Source of the DNA: an uncultured Bacteroidales bacterium
GTDB taxonomy: Bacteria; Bacteroidota; Bacteroidia; Bacteroidales; UBA932
Assembly: GCA_944322585.1 (NCBI GenBank)
Contig: CALUPB010000004.1
Coordinates: 186,001-250,000 of the forward strand
Reading direction: 5' to 3'
Length of the DNA stretch: 64,000 nt
The position numbers and the translations under genes are program-made. Shown one piece after another: positions 55,399 to 64,000 of this stretch. Numbering within the stretch: position 1 is the first letter of the stretch; every line of letters starts with the position of its first letter. Under the pieces are notes generated by a model. It searched no databases, had not been told where the DNA came from, and saw only the letters and a program-made list of their open reading frames with translations.

Positions 55399-56646
55399 TT
55401 ATTTCCTGTCCAGCATTATATACTTCACAGCATCCTCCACATCCATTCCCGCAGGACAGGCCTCCGATTTTGTATTGGCCCTGAATCTTGTAGGTTTATG
55501 CGGGTCACCGGTCACCAGAACACGTGATACCGGCAACTGCAAATATATATCTGTAGTATTGGTTTTTATCCAATTGTCTGCATACCACAGCCACCGGTTG
55601 ATTGCATCCGGGCTTCCCTGAAGGTAAAGCCAGGATATCTCATCATATCCCCATACATAGTAATCTTCTTCAGCGATTCCAGGATGCCGGCTTATTCCAT
55701 AATTATCAAATTCAACAAGATAAGGCAATGCCTTGACGTAATGTCCTGACGGTGTCCGGCATTCCCTGGTTCTGCCATATACAGCATCCAGATAGCCTTT
55801 TTCCAACACACACGTGCGAGGTCTCTCTCCAATAAGATTTTTGATTCTCAACGGATATGATTTGAAATCAAGAAGGCTTTTCTCTCCAACCATCATATCA
55901 TCCGGCCCACAATGGCTGTCAAGCAGAATCCACTTCCTACGGGCATTTTCAAACGCGTATTTTCTGACACATGACAGAAAAGAATCCCATACAGAATTGT
56001 CAGCATCGGCAACTCCTGTGAGATTTGTCTGTCCCAAATGTATTGCTTCGCAACCGATATTTATATACGAACCAATAAGAAACATAAACCATAATCTTGT
56101 TTCCGTTTTTGTGATATCAGGTACAAGCCCCGCAGTGCCCCACAATCCAAAATAAGGGTTGGACGGATCTGACATATCATCATATCGGAAAGTTCTGTTT
56201 TCCACAGGCATATCGAGAGCCTCGAATGTCCACTCCGGGATCCGTATCGTTTCCACTTCCTTGGAAACATATTCAAATACACATCCTTGAAAGATGATAT
56301 CGGAATCATAATCGTGTAATTCTCTGATTATTTTTTCAGCACTTGCAAGATAATCCGGATCATTGAATGCCGATTCCGTTCCCCATCGATATATCGCCCG
56401 CCCGATAAATTTGGGAGCGATATTTTTTATCATTCTGATGTCATCTTCTCTGTATGGATATGGCCCGTCCGCAGTATATGGCTCAGGAGACAGGAAATCT
56501 GCCATAGTCACCGCTCTTTCCATATAGTTCCGCAGTACGTTGTCTGTTATTACGGCATTAAAACTGTAATCCCGCACTTCCTGGTTTCTTGAACAGGCGG
56601 CCGAAATAATACAGATTGCAAAGAGAACTCTATTAAACCCTTTCAT
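55399..56646 (-). CDS. Lipoprotein of unrecognised family, copy 3 (most divergent)
   Basis: A 415-residue lipoprotein starting M-K-G-F-N-R-V-L-F with lipobox I-S-A-A-C; the ATG at 56646 is two bases after the stop of copy 2 and preceded by GGGGGAAC, better than a longer start inside copy 2. It aligns along its whole length with the two neighbours but at clearly lower identity. Shared blocks are K-F-I-G-R, F-E-Y-V-S, I-H-L-G-Q, D-S-H, L-D-F-K-S-Y-P, L-V-E-F-D-N, G-I-S-x-H-P, G-Y-D and the C-terminal A-N-T-K-S-E-x-C-P-x-G-M. The Glu that follows I-H-F-G-Q-A in the other copies is Asn here. Strand-helix alternation suggests a TIM-barrel hydrolase, which is inference. I recognise no named family. 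Confidence 0.7.
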   Translation of the reverse strand: MKGFNRVLFAICIISAACSRNQEVRDYSFNAVITDNVLRNYMERAVTMADFLSPEPYTADGPYPYREDDIRMIKNIAPKFIGRAIYRWGTESAFNDPDYLASAEKIIRELHDYDSDIIFQGCVFEYVSKEVETIRIPEWTFEALDMPVENRTFRYDDMSDPSNPYFGLWGTAGLVPDITKTETRLWFMFLIGSYINIGCEAIHLGQTNLTGVADADNSVWDSFLSCVRKYAFENARRKWILLDSHCGPDDMMVGEKSLLDFKSYPLRIKNLIGERPRTCVLEKGYLDAVYGRTRECRTPSGHYVKALPYLVEFDNYGISRHPGIAEEDYYVWGYDEISWLYLQGSPDAINRWLWYADNWIKTNTTDIYLQLPVSRVLVTGDPHKPTRFRANTKSEACPAGMDVEDAVKYIMLDRK

Positions 56647-56648
56647 AC

Positions 56649-57947
56649 TCAGTTCCCCCACATTTTTTTAATTGTCTCCTCCTGCCCCATACCTTCAGGA
56701 CAGTTTTCCGATTTAGTATTAGCATAATAATATGTTCCCCAATATGAACTGGGTATAGTCACACCTCTTCTTGACAAAGGTTGCAAAAATCCGTTGGGAT
56801 CATGCTTCCCAAGCCATTCATATGAATATACAAGTATCTCGTTCCTATACCATTCCGGCTGCATATAAAACCAGGAGACACAATCATACCCATATAGCAT
56901 CCAATCATCCAACAGTCCGACATTAGGATGATCGCTTATTCCGCCATTGTCGTACTCTACCATATACGGACACACTTCACAGCTCCAACCGCTAGGCGTT
57001 ATACCGCCCTTACACTTGTTCCATATACCGTTGCTGTATCCTGGCTGTATTCTTACCCTCTGAGGTTCGACCAGATCCCCGGCCTTTTGCGGATTCGAAG
57101 GATATGCAGGAGGATCAAGTACCGGCATATAAATTATCGGGAACGAAACAAAATCAAAAACGAGATGGTCTCCAACCTTCATTCCGAAACTTGGAAGATG
57201 CGCATCGCAAATCAGAGTATGTCTTCTAGCTCTGGTCTTTGCCGCTTTCTTAATCATCATGATAAGTTTCTGCCATGTAATGTTGTGGGACGTATCTCTG
57301 TCCGAAATCATTTCTGCCTGTCCGAAATGAATTGCCTCTATGCCTGCATCCATATACAGGCAGGCCACATAATATATATACATCTGGCACATCAGATTCC
57401 CTATATACGGGACACCATCGGTGACACCTCCTCCAAGTTCACGGTTGTTTCCTGCAATTCCCTTCCAGGAAAAGAAAGTCTGTTCATCAGGAACAGGCAG
57501 TCCAAAATCCCTATAGACAAAATCCGGAATCGGAGTTCCATCCACATCCTGTGAAATGTATTCGAATATTGCACCCTGCAAAATAATTTCAGGATCTATC
57601 CTGTGAATGCTGTCTATCTTTTCCTTCACTTCTTTCAGCCAGTCAGGATTCCTCAAACGGCTCTCCCCTCCCCACATAAAAAGTGACCTTCCTATAAACT
57701 TCGCTCCCATATTCAACACACAACGGTCATCATCCTCAATATGAGAACTGTTGTTGGACATATTGTCTGCAAACTCAAAATGCGTCACCGCCCTTGACAA
57801 ATAGTTTTTCAAGACCTCTTCCGGAATTGTTCCGTCTCCCGGAAGCATATAGTTTCCTGTATTTTCCCAGGCTCCGTCCCTATGCCGGGAACATCCCGTC
57901 AACAAGACAACAATAACGGCAAATGGTATTAATTTCAATATTTTCAT
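56649..57947 (-). CDS. Lipoprotein of unrecognised family, copy 2
   Basis: A 432-residue lipoprotein (lipobox L-L-T-G-C). It is closely similar to copy 1 throughout, including long near-identical stretches such as N-T-G-N-Y-x-L-P-G-D-G-T-I-P-E-E-V-L and W-S-C-E-x-x-P-Y-M-V-E-Y-D-N-G-G-I-S-D-H-P. Conserved acidic residues lie at the ends of predicted strands: Glu in A-I-F-E-Y-I-S, Glu in G-I-E-A-I-H-F-G-Q-A-E, Asp in C-D-A-H, Asp in F-D-F-V-S and Glu-x-Asp-Asn in V-E-Y-D-N. These could provide catalysis if it is a glycoside hydrolase. It is 15 bases after copy 1 and 2 before copy 3. DNA-level similarity to copy 1 shows a tandem duplication. Confidence 0.7.
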   Translation of the reverse strand: MKILKLIPFAVIVVLLTGCSRHRDGAWENTGNYMLPGDGTIPEEVLKNYLSRAVTHFEFADNMSNNSSHIEDDDRCVLNMGAKFIGRSLFMWGGESRLRNPDWLKEVKEKIDSIHRIDPEIILQGAIFEYISQDVDGTPIPDFVYRDFGLPVPDEQTFFSWKGIAGNNRELGGGVTDGVPYIGNLMCQMYIYYVACLYMDAGIEAIHFGQAEMISDRDTSHNITWQKLIMMIKKAAKTRARRHTLICDAHLPSFGMKVGDHLVFDFVSFPIIYMPVLDPPAYPSNPQKAGDLVEPQRVRIQPGYSNGIWNKCKGGITPSGWSCEVCPYMVEYDNGGISDHPNVGLLDDWMLYGYDCVSWFYMQPEWYRNEILVYSYEWLGKHDPNGFLQPLSRRGVTIPSSYWGTYYYANTKSENCPEGMGQEETIKKMWGN

Positions 57948-57962
57948 ATCGCAAACCTTAAA

Positions 57963-59285
57963 TTATCTGCTCCACAATGCTTTTATGGTTTCCTCCTGTC
58001 CCATACCGTCAGGACAAGCATCTGACTTTGTGTTCGCATAGTAGTAAGTATTTCCGGAAACGAGTGTAGAGGCACGCCTTGACAAAGGCTGGAAAAAACC
58101 TATCGGATCATACTTCATATGCCATTCCGTGGCGTAAACTATAAATTCATTCTGATACCATTCCGGCTGCATATGAAACCAGGACACATCATCATATCCC
58201 CATAGCATCCAATCATTGACCCTGGCCTCATTAGGATGATCGCTTATTCCGCCGTTATCAAGTTCGACAAGGTACGGCACACGTTCACAGCTCCAGCCGC
58301 TAGGAGTAATACCTCCTTTCGACAGGAATTCCATGCCGTTTGAATAATACGGTTTTATGATGGCTTTCTGTGGCTTAATCAATTCTCTGGGCTTTGTAGG
58401 GAACTCCGGATACGGTTCCTCATCCATCACTGGCATAAGAATAAGAGGAAACGAAGTAAAATCAAATAACAATCTGTCTTCCACCTTCATTCCGCCAGAC
58501 GGCATATGTGCATCCGTGAGCAAAGTGTGCCTCCGCGCCCTGGTCTTGGCTGCATTTTTTATTTTCTTGAGTACATCTTCCCAATAAGGCCAGTAATCTT
58601 TGTTTCTTTGTGCAATCATTTCAGCCTGTCCAAAGTGAATAGCCTCAATCCCTGCATCCATATAAAGGCACGCAACATAATACAAATACATTCTGAACTC
58701 AAGTTTCGATATATCAGGGACAAATTCATCCACTCCATTTCCAAGTTCCGTATTGCTTCCAGACATTCTCTTCGCATTGAAGAATGTCTGATAATTAGGA
58801 ATCTTCTCACCGAAATCAGAATATACAAAATCAGGAATAGGAACAGTGTTCACTTCATCAGTAATAAATTCAAAAATCGCTGCCTGGAAAATGATTTCAG
58901 GGTAATCCTGATGTATCCGGTCTATCTTTTCCTTCACTTTCTCCAGCCATTCCGGATTATTCAGGCGACTTTCCCCTCCCCACATATACAACGACCTGCC
59001 AATAAATTTGGCCCCCATATTAAGTACAGCTCTCTCGTCATCCTCCTTATGAGGGCTGTTGTTAGAAAGATCGTCTGCAAATTCGAAATGGGTAATGGCT
59101 CTTGACATATAATTTTTCAGTACTTCCTCCGGAATTGTTCCGTCTCCAGGCAATTCATAATTGCCGGTGTTGACAAACGGTATTCTGTCCACTTCATGTT
59201 GACTGTCGAGATCAATACGTTCACAGGCATTCAATAAAATGACACTCACGAAAATTCCGATTATACATTCGATATGTCTTTTCAT
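57963..59285 (-). CDS. Lipoprotein of unrecognised family, copy 1
   Basis: A 440-residue lipoprotein (lipobox L-L-N-A-C21, then E-R-I-D-L-D, acidic enough for surface display). Blocks conserved in all three copies, with positions here: K-F-I-G-R 93-97, Glu139 in I-F-E-F, Glu214 and His217-x-Gly219-Gln220 in I-E-A-I-H-F-G-Q, Asp258 and His260 in T-D-A-H, Asp275 in F-D-F, Glu341-x-Asp343-Asn344 in V-E-L-D-N, G-I-S-D-H-P 346-351, G-Y-D 363-365 and A-N-T-K-S 417-421. Glu222 is shared only with copy 2. Many Trp and Tyr residues near 325-385 could line a sugar site. The position between surface-binding genes and GH16 suggests glycan processing; no function is established. Confidence 0.7.
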   Translation of the reverse strand: MKRHIECIIGIFVSVILLNACERIDLDSQHEVDRIPFVNTGNYELPGDGTIPEEVLKNYMSRAITHFEFADDLSNNSPHKEDDERAVLNMGAKFIGRSLYMWGGESRLNNPEWLEKVKEKIDRIHQDYPEIIFQAAIFEFITDEVNTVPIPDFVYSDFGEKIPNYQTFFNAKRMSGSNTELGNGVDEFVPDISKLEFRMYLYYVACLYMDAGIEAIHFGQAEMIAQRNKDYWPYWEDVLKKIKNAAKTRARRHTLLTDAHMPSGGMKVEDRLLFDFTSFPLILMPVMDEEPYPEFPTKPRELIKPQKAIIKPYYSNGMEFLSKGGITPSGWSCERVPYLVELDNGGISDHPNEARVNDWMLWGYDDVSWFHMQPEWYQNEFIVYATEWHMKYDPIGFFQPLSRRASTLVSGNTYYYANTKSDACPDGMGQEETIKALWSR

Positions 59286-59310
59286 AATGATACTGTTTTT
59301 ATATTTTTAT

Positions 59311-60714
59311 TCAGTTGCCTGGTGCACAGGCAGTCAATATTTCCGGATCAATAACAGATCCACCGGCATCACCGAGAGTTACAGCGGCGTCGGGACTGAT
59401 TATTCCGGCATCCATATAGTACCTTATGCGGCAGAACCCCGGGTTTCCTGCAGCACCACCGCTGTTTGTGCCTTCCAATGCTATATCGGTATTGTGTGAT
59501 ATCGTGACATTGCCGCCTATTCGGGTCAACTTGTCAAATCCCCATAATCCGTGAATATCACAATTCATTATAGTAAGGTTACCTCCTATCTCCCGTAACT
59601 TTGTCATTTCGTTGAATGTCCAGGCGTCAGTCAGTCCTACATATGTGAAATTGCCTCCGACTTTTTCTAATTTATTGAACACAAAGCCTCCCCACGACAA
59701 CTTGATACCCTTGACAGAAAAATCGCCCTTGATTTCCACAATGGCTCCTGCGTCAACCTGAGTATTCATCTGGCATCCTTCTTCAATGACAAAATTTCCT
59801 CCGATTACAGTTCCAGACTTGAATTTAGGGAACGTACATTTGGCAGCGGACGTAAATGTGACATCACCGTTGAAATCGACATTTCCAAAGAACTTGTCTG
59901 CGTTCGTTACTCCTCCGGCATCAAAAATGAGCGTATCCACGACTTTCATTTTGCTGGCCAAGGTAGTTATCCCCCTGTCAGTCAAAGTGCCTTTGAGATG
60001 AAGATATGGAACAATATCCATACTCTTAAAAGAATTCGCCGCACCGTCGGAAGCTATTATGTATCGTCTTGATCCTCCAGGAGTCACACCTATGTCATCA
60101 ATGTCAGTAGCAGCGGCCGGATGATTGTTAGAAAGTTTGACTTCACCTTTAAGTATATCATTGTCGAGAAGATATCTTATCACATTGAATCCAAAGGAAT
60201 CCTCTTCTCCGACCTTGTTTTCTCCAAGGGATTTGTTGCCGGATATCTCAAGGTTCCCGTTATAAACCTTCAGCGTCATCAATGCGCTTATATCGGTAAG
60301 TTTCGGATTATTGTCAATCCTGATTGTCCCGAGCATAAACTTGAATATATCCCAGTCTGCAATCGTTTCCAGTTCATTGTTACCTTCAATATTCAAGGCG
60401 ATCTGTACGGCGCTAAGTTTCTTGATTGCCAGTTTCTTGATTCCTGTATTCCGTATATTTATGATTTTCGCTGATTTAATGTCAAGATCAGTCAGATCGG
60501 TCACATCAGGGCCTTCAATTGTAAGAGTATGTATATCCTTCCCTTCCGAGGTAAAGGATTCGACATCATTCTGGTTTGTTATTACAAAATTGTCTCCTCT
60601 CTCCAACTCTCCGGTTTTCTCGACACAGCCAAGCAGTCCGAGGCAACAGAACACAGCCAAGAAAGAGCGCGATACCAATATACTGTCAAAATATTTTCTC
60701 ATTGTCGAAGTCAT
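59311..60714 (-). CDS. Surface glycan-binding-protein candidate with beta-solenoid repeats
   Basis: A 467-residue lipoprotein encoded directly after SusD with a four-base ATGA overlap, the classic position of a surface glycan-binding protein. The lipobox is L-G-L-L-G-C, followed by the acidic V-E-K-T-G-E-L-E-R-G-D. I keep the ATG at 60714; M-R-K-Y-F at 60702 is the alternative. The body is repetitive, with strand units such as L-T-I-E-G-P-D-V-T-D-L-T-D-L, G-N-L-E-I-S-G-N, G-G-N-F-T-Y-V-G, G-G-N-L-T-I-M-N and G-G-N-V-T-I-S-H-N, resembling receptor-L-domain or leucine-rich beta-solenoids rather than the Ig-domain SusE/SusF type. The ligand would be the locus's glycan. Confidence 0.75.
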   Translation of the reverse strand: MTSTMRKYFDSILVSRSFLAVFCCLGLLGCVEKTGELERGDNFVITNQNDVESFTSEGKDIHTLTIEGPDVTDLTDLDIKSAKIINIRNTGIKKLAIKKLSAVQIALNIEGNNELETIADWDIFKFMLGTIRIDNNPKLTDISALMTLKVYNGNLEISGNKSLGENKVGEEDSFGFNVIRYLLDNDILKGEVKLSNNHPAAATDIDDIGVTPGGSRRYIIASDGAANSFKSMDIVPYLHLKGTLTDRGITTLASKMKVVDTLIFDAGGVTNADKFFGNVDFNGDVTFTSAAKCTFPKFKSGTVIGGNFVIEEGCQMNTQVDAGAIVEIKGDFSVKGIKLSWGGFVFNKLEKVGGNFTYVGLTDAWTFNEMTKLREIGGNLTIMNCDIHGLWGFDKLTRIGGNVTISHNTDIALEGTNSGGAAGNPGFCRIRYYMDAGIISPDAAVTLGDAGGSVIDPEILTACAPGN

Positions 60715-62342
60715 TTAATGTTCAGGTCAATTTCAGTCTGAGGAATAGGATAAAAATACCTGTATGGAGATTCCATTACATCCGGCTTATTTGTTATATA
60801 GTTGTTGTCCACTCTGTTAGTTCTTCTCAAATCATATAAGCCGTGACCTTCGAATGCCAATTCCCACGTTCTCTCCCTATATACGGAATCTCTGAATTCG
60901 TTTACGCCGAGATTTTCTGTCAACGGATCCAATTTGGCCCTGGCTCTCACTTTATTGATCCATTTGTAACCTTCATCTGTAGGTCCTTCCGCTTCCGCAT
61001 AGATCAACGCCACTTCAGCAAATCTGATATAATACAGATTTGAACTGCAGTGTTCTTCTATTGAAATAGGATCAGTATATTTTCTACAAGCCGGATAACA
61101 GAGATTTCCCTGAGGGCTTTTGTCCCCGTCATATGGGATATTTGAAGGGGAGAATGCAGCCTGAGCTATTCCGTCTTTATTATAATACACATTTATCATC
61201 AAGCGTTTACGAAGATCTTTGTCTGAATATGTATCATAGAACCTGTAATCCGGCCTGAGAGTTGCCCAATTGTCTTTTGAATTTACATAACGCATCACTT
61301 TGTCTGCGCTCAAAGGTTTCATATCCCCAATTTCCACAGTTTCTATGTCCCTGACAATATACAGATCTTCATTCAGCATACCCAATCCGAAAAATTGAGG
61401 CAATTTGGAATATGTCCCTTCAACGCTGCCCTGTGCGTTCCTGCTCATTCCGCTTATAAAAATATGTTCCGGACAAGTCGCCTGCTTCTCTGTATCATAG
61501 ACGTCTCCGAGTTTTTGTGCCAGAGAATATATATCCTGGTCATACAGCACTTTTTTTGCATAATATGATGCTTTCCCGTACATTTCATCAGCATCCTTCA
61601 CCCAGCCATATCCTGGAGCGCCAGTCGCCTTTGAAGATGCGAGTGTCAGATATACTTTCGAAAGAAGAGCCCAGACACCGACAATATCCACCCTACCCTG
61701 AATTTTCTGTATAGTTGTCAAACTCTCTGCTGTTTCCAGTTGAGAAATAATGTATCCATAAACTTTCTCGATTGTGGAATACGGTTCATAATTTGATGAC
61801 GCGTCTTCAACAGCTGATGTTCTGAGAGGAACACTCGAAGAACCGTCAACACTGCCATAAGTACGGACAAGCATAAAATAGTTATAGGCAAGAAGAAAAT
61901 GCGCCTCTCCCAAAATCTGCTTTCTGGCATCTTCTGAGATATTCGTCATTTTCTCGACATTGCTGATTACCGTATGAGCCCTGCATATACTTGCATAAGC
62001 AGCTCTATAGAAAGTCGTTAGTTCTTTGGTTGTGGATGCGCTGATTCTGTTTCCCCAGTAAAAGAAATCATAATTTTCGGCTCCTCCCGAATTCTTTCCG
62101 CCCAATTCAGAGTACAGTATGAACTGATTAGTAGGGACATCACTCATAAGGAATAGAGCCCTTTGGGAATAGTCAATGAAATTTATCGGCAAATATGCAT
62201 ACAGCAACGCAGACAGAGCATCCTCTTCTGTCTGGAAAAATGTCTTGTTTGAATAGATACCGTAAGGCTCTTCCTCCAGAAGAGAAGAACATGAGACCAA
62301 CGTAAACAATAGCAGGATGATAGTATATAAATGTCTTTTCAT
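60711..62342 (-). CDS. susD: SusD/RagB family outer-membrane lipoprotein
   Basis: A 543-residue SusD-like protein, the lid of the SusCD glycan importer at the cell surface. The lipobox is L-V-S-C followed by S-S-L-L-E-E-E-P, an acidic start suited to surface export. The helical TPR-like core is visible (A-Q-I-L-G-E-A-H-F-L-L-A-Y-N-Y-F-M-L-V-R type near 150, and Y-Y-I-R-F-A-E-V-A-L-I-Y-A-E-A near 435), and the C-terminal block R-E-R-T-W-E-L-A-F-E-G-H-G-L-Y-D-L-R-R is diagnostic. It ends with Y-F-Y-P-I-P-Q-T-E-I. It starts 11 bases after susC and overlaps the next gene by four. Confidence 0.95.
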   Translation of the reverse strand: MKRHLYTIILLLFTLVSCSSLLEEEPYGIYSNKTFFQTEEDALSALLYAYLPINFIDYSQRALFLMSDVPTNQFILYSELGGKNSGGAENYDFFYWGNRISASTTKELTTFYRAAYASICRAHTVISNVEKMTNISEDARKQILGEAHFLLAYNYFMLVRTYGSVDGSSSVPLRTSAVEDASSNYEPYSTIEKVYGYIISQLETAESLTTIQKIQGRVDIVGVWALLSKVYLTLASSKATGAPGYGWVKDADEMYGKASYYAKKVLYDQDIYSLAQKLGDVYDTEKQATCPEHIFISGMSRNAQGSVEGTYSKLPQFFGLGMLNEDLYIVRDIETVEIGDMKPLSADKVMRYVNSKDNWATLRPDYRFYDTYSDKDLRKRLMINVYYNKDGIAQAAFSPSNIPYDGDKSPQGNLCYPACRKYTDPISIEEHCSSNLYYIRFAEVALIYAEAEGPTDEGYKWINKVRARAKLDPLTENLGVNEFRDSVYRERTWELAFEGHGLYDLRRTNRVDNNYITNKPDVMESPYRYFYPIPQTEIDLNIK

Positions 62343-62353
62343 ATCAGGAGAAA

Positions 62354-64000
62354 TTAAAATTTAAATTCAACACCCAATGTCGCAGTACATACTCTAGGAT
62401 ATGAAGCAGCTCCGTCAAGTCCGTTTTCTCCGAATTCCGGGTCATATTCATAATGTTTAAGTTTAGAAAAAGTAAACGGATTGCTTACATTCAAATAGAT
62501 CCTTAAATTGCCATTGTCCGTCCATAATAATTTTTCTGGCAATGTATAACCTAAAGTTATATTCTGGATTCTCAGGAATGAACCGTCTTCCACAAACCAA
62601 GATGAAGGGACGAGCCTGTTGCTCCTATCGTTCGAAAGTTTCGGGAATATTGTACTTGGATGTTCAGGAGTCCATCTGTATTGTTTCAACTGCACTCTAT
62701 TGTATTTTCCCATTGTAAATACGTCATTGCCATACACTGCATACATATATACAGACAGATCAAAACCTGTCTTATGATTCACGGTGATATTGAAACTCGT
62801 GGTGAAATCCGGATTCGGATCCCCGATCACAGTTCTTTTGTCAGGATCCAGAAGTCCGGTATACGGATCCATCCCGACATAATTGAATTCTCCTGGACGG
62901 GCATTGACACCTATATAGTTCCGATAGTCCGAATCAGGAAGATCCTCAGGAAGAGATTGTATGATACCATCCACTTCATATCCGAAAAATACATTCATAG
63001 GATATCCGATAGCCAAGACATTAAGAATATTGGTGCCGAATATGTAATTCCCGTAATCCTGATATCTGATACCGTTCACTTCATTGAAGCCCACAGCGTC
63101 CTTTGAAGACCCGATATTTAACACTTTGTTCCGGTTCAAGTTGAAAATCCATCCAAGATCAAAGCCGAAATCCCCTACATCGAACCTTCCCCGGACACTC
63201 AATTCAAATCCCTGGTTCAGGATATCCCCGTCATTGACCCATACTTTCGTATATCCGGTACTCGGGGCCATATATTTTTCTCTAAGGAGATCACTGGTCC
63301 TTTTATAATAATAATCCATCGTAAAATCCAACCGGTTGTCAAAAAACGACATATCCACACCGACATCGAATTGATGTGTTTTTTCCCAACTCAAATCAGC
63401 ATTCCCCATACCTGTAAATTCGGCATACCAGTATGTGTTCTGATTGGATGTTCTTATCCCTGGCCCTCTAATGACAAAACGCTGGCCGTTATAATAATAA
63501 TCTTCGGATCCGTATCTTTCTATGGATTGATACGGAGAAATGCCCTGATTACCTGAAAGTCCATAGGAAGCCCTCAGTTTCAGAAGGCTGACAACATCGA
63601 CATTTTCCATAAAGCCTTCTTCGGAAATTTTCCAGCCAATTGCTCCGGAAGGGAAAAATCCCCACTTGTTGTTTCTTCCAAATTTAGAAGAACCATCAGC
63701 TCTGGCAGTGAAAGTCAGAAAATACCTATTGTCATAATTGTAATTAAGACGAGTGAAGCCTGACAATGATTCATATGCCGTCATTGTATTGTTTATCAAC
63801 TGGACTGAAGCTCCAGACAGAGCTTCCTCTTTTAATACATGACTGGTAAATCCCCTTCCTTCCAGCGATTTGGTAGTTCCTGCAAATGTTTCGTAATTGC
63901 CGCCCACCATCATGCTCAGACCGTGTTTCCCAAAAGTTTTGTCAAATGTGAGGTATAAATCGAATATCATTTTATGCTCCTCATACACACTCTGATATCC
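62354..64000 (-). CDS. susC: SusC/RagA family TonB-linked outer-membrane transporter, 5' end outside window
   Basis: The C-terminal 548 residues of a SusC-like TonB-dependent transporter; the N-terminal carboxypeptidase-like domain, TonB box and plug lie beyond base 64000. The visible part is beta-barrel with characteristic SusC features: L-K-L-R-A-S-Y-G-L-S-G-N-Q-G near the first quarter, R-T-S-D-L-L-R, G-D-P-N-P-D-F-T-T-S-F, S-F-L-R-I-Q-N-I-T-L-G-Y-T-L-P and the last strand A-T-L-G-V-E-F-K-F. It pairs with the SusD protein to import oligosaccharides. The reading frame is open to the window edge. The promoter and any regulator must be to the right. Confidence 0.93.
   Translation of the reverse strand, partial: GYQSVYEEHKMIFDLYLTFDKTFGKHGLSMMVGGNYETFAGTTKSLEGRGFTSHVLKEEALSGASVQLINNTMTAYESLSGFTRLNYNYDNRYFLTFTARADGSSKFGRNNKWGFFPSGAIGWKISEEGFMENVDVVSLLKLRASYGLSGNQGISPYQSIERYGSEDYYYNGQRFVIRGPGIRTSNQNTYWYAEFTGMGNADLSWEKTHQFDVGVDMSFFDNRLDFTMDYYYKRTSDLLREKYMAPSTGYTKVWVNDGDILNQGFELSVRGRFDVGDFGFDLGWIFNLNRNKVLNIGSSKDAVGFNEVNGIRYQDYGNYIFGTNILNVLAIGYPMNVFFGYEVDGIIQSLPEDLPDSDYRNYIGVNARPGEFNYVGMDPYTGLLDPDKRTVIGDPNPDFTTSFNITVNHKTGFDLSVYMYAVYGNDVFTMGKYNRVQLKQYRWTPEHPSTIFPKLSNDRSNRLVPSSWFVEDGSFLRIQNITLGYTLPEKLLWTDNGNLRIYLNVSNPFTFSKLKHYEYDPEFGENGLDGAASYPRVCTATLGVEFKF

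Overview
The window comes from a Bacteroidales genome (phylum Bacteroidota). The evidence is a SusC/SusD-type polysaccharide utilisation locus, a bacterial serine palmitoyltransferase, Bacteroidota-style promoters (TTTG about 20 bases upstream of TAnnTTTG) in front of several genes, A-rich leaders instead of strong Shine-Dalgarno sites, and many lipoproteins and TPR proteins. I cannot fix the genus from sequence alone. I saw no rRNA, tRNA, CRISPR array, integrase or transposase.

1-43.9 kb is core-like. It opens with the 3' end of a KduD-type dehydrogenase and a DUF4861 lipoprotein (uronate catabolism). Next come ettA, a membrane AraC regulator, and a minus-strand operon of SPOR lipoprotein, degenerate M28 peptidase fused to a TonB C-terminal domain, leuS and yitT. 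Then follow capA-phoH, gyrA with a TPR lipid- or envelope-type secreted protein, clpC, a phosphoglycolate-phosphatase-like HAD, an AI-2E transporter, two alpha/beta hydrolases, a PCMD-like lipoprotein and the proteostasis block tig-clpP-clpX. A long minus-strand series runs TPR protein, outer-membrane barrel, gyrB, serine palmitoyltransferase, short-chain reductase and an HD-domain membrane phosphodiesterase. Divergent from it are ftsE, nth, a K+/H+ antiporter and an RluA-type pseudouridine synthase.

43.9-44.26 kb is a gene-free boundary with a three-copy inverted repeat and a 12-base palindrome. Beyond it base composition falls (single 60-base lines I counted: 58% and 45% GC on the left, 42% and 38% on the right).

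44.26-64 kb is one minus-strand polysaccharide utilisation locus, read from the right edge: SusC (5' end outside the window), SusD, a beta-solenoid-like surface lipoprotein, three paralogous lipoproteins of an unrecognised family, an InlB/BspA-type surface protein, GH16, DUF5107-TPR, a small unexplained ORF, GH78 alpha-L-rhamnosidase and GH3 beta-glucosidase. Gaps are mostly 2-50 bases, so it probably forms one transcript. GH16, GH3 and GH78 together point to a beta-glucan or related glycan carrying rhamnose; the three paralogs are the best candidates for undescribed activity. No regulator of the locus is in view.

Other points: GyrA has Phe at the classic quinolone-resistance serine; the M28-like protein has lost most of its metal and catalytic residues; the reductase next to serine palmitoyltransferase is a good candidate for the next sphingolipid step.
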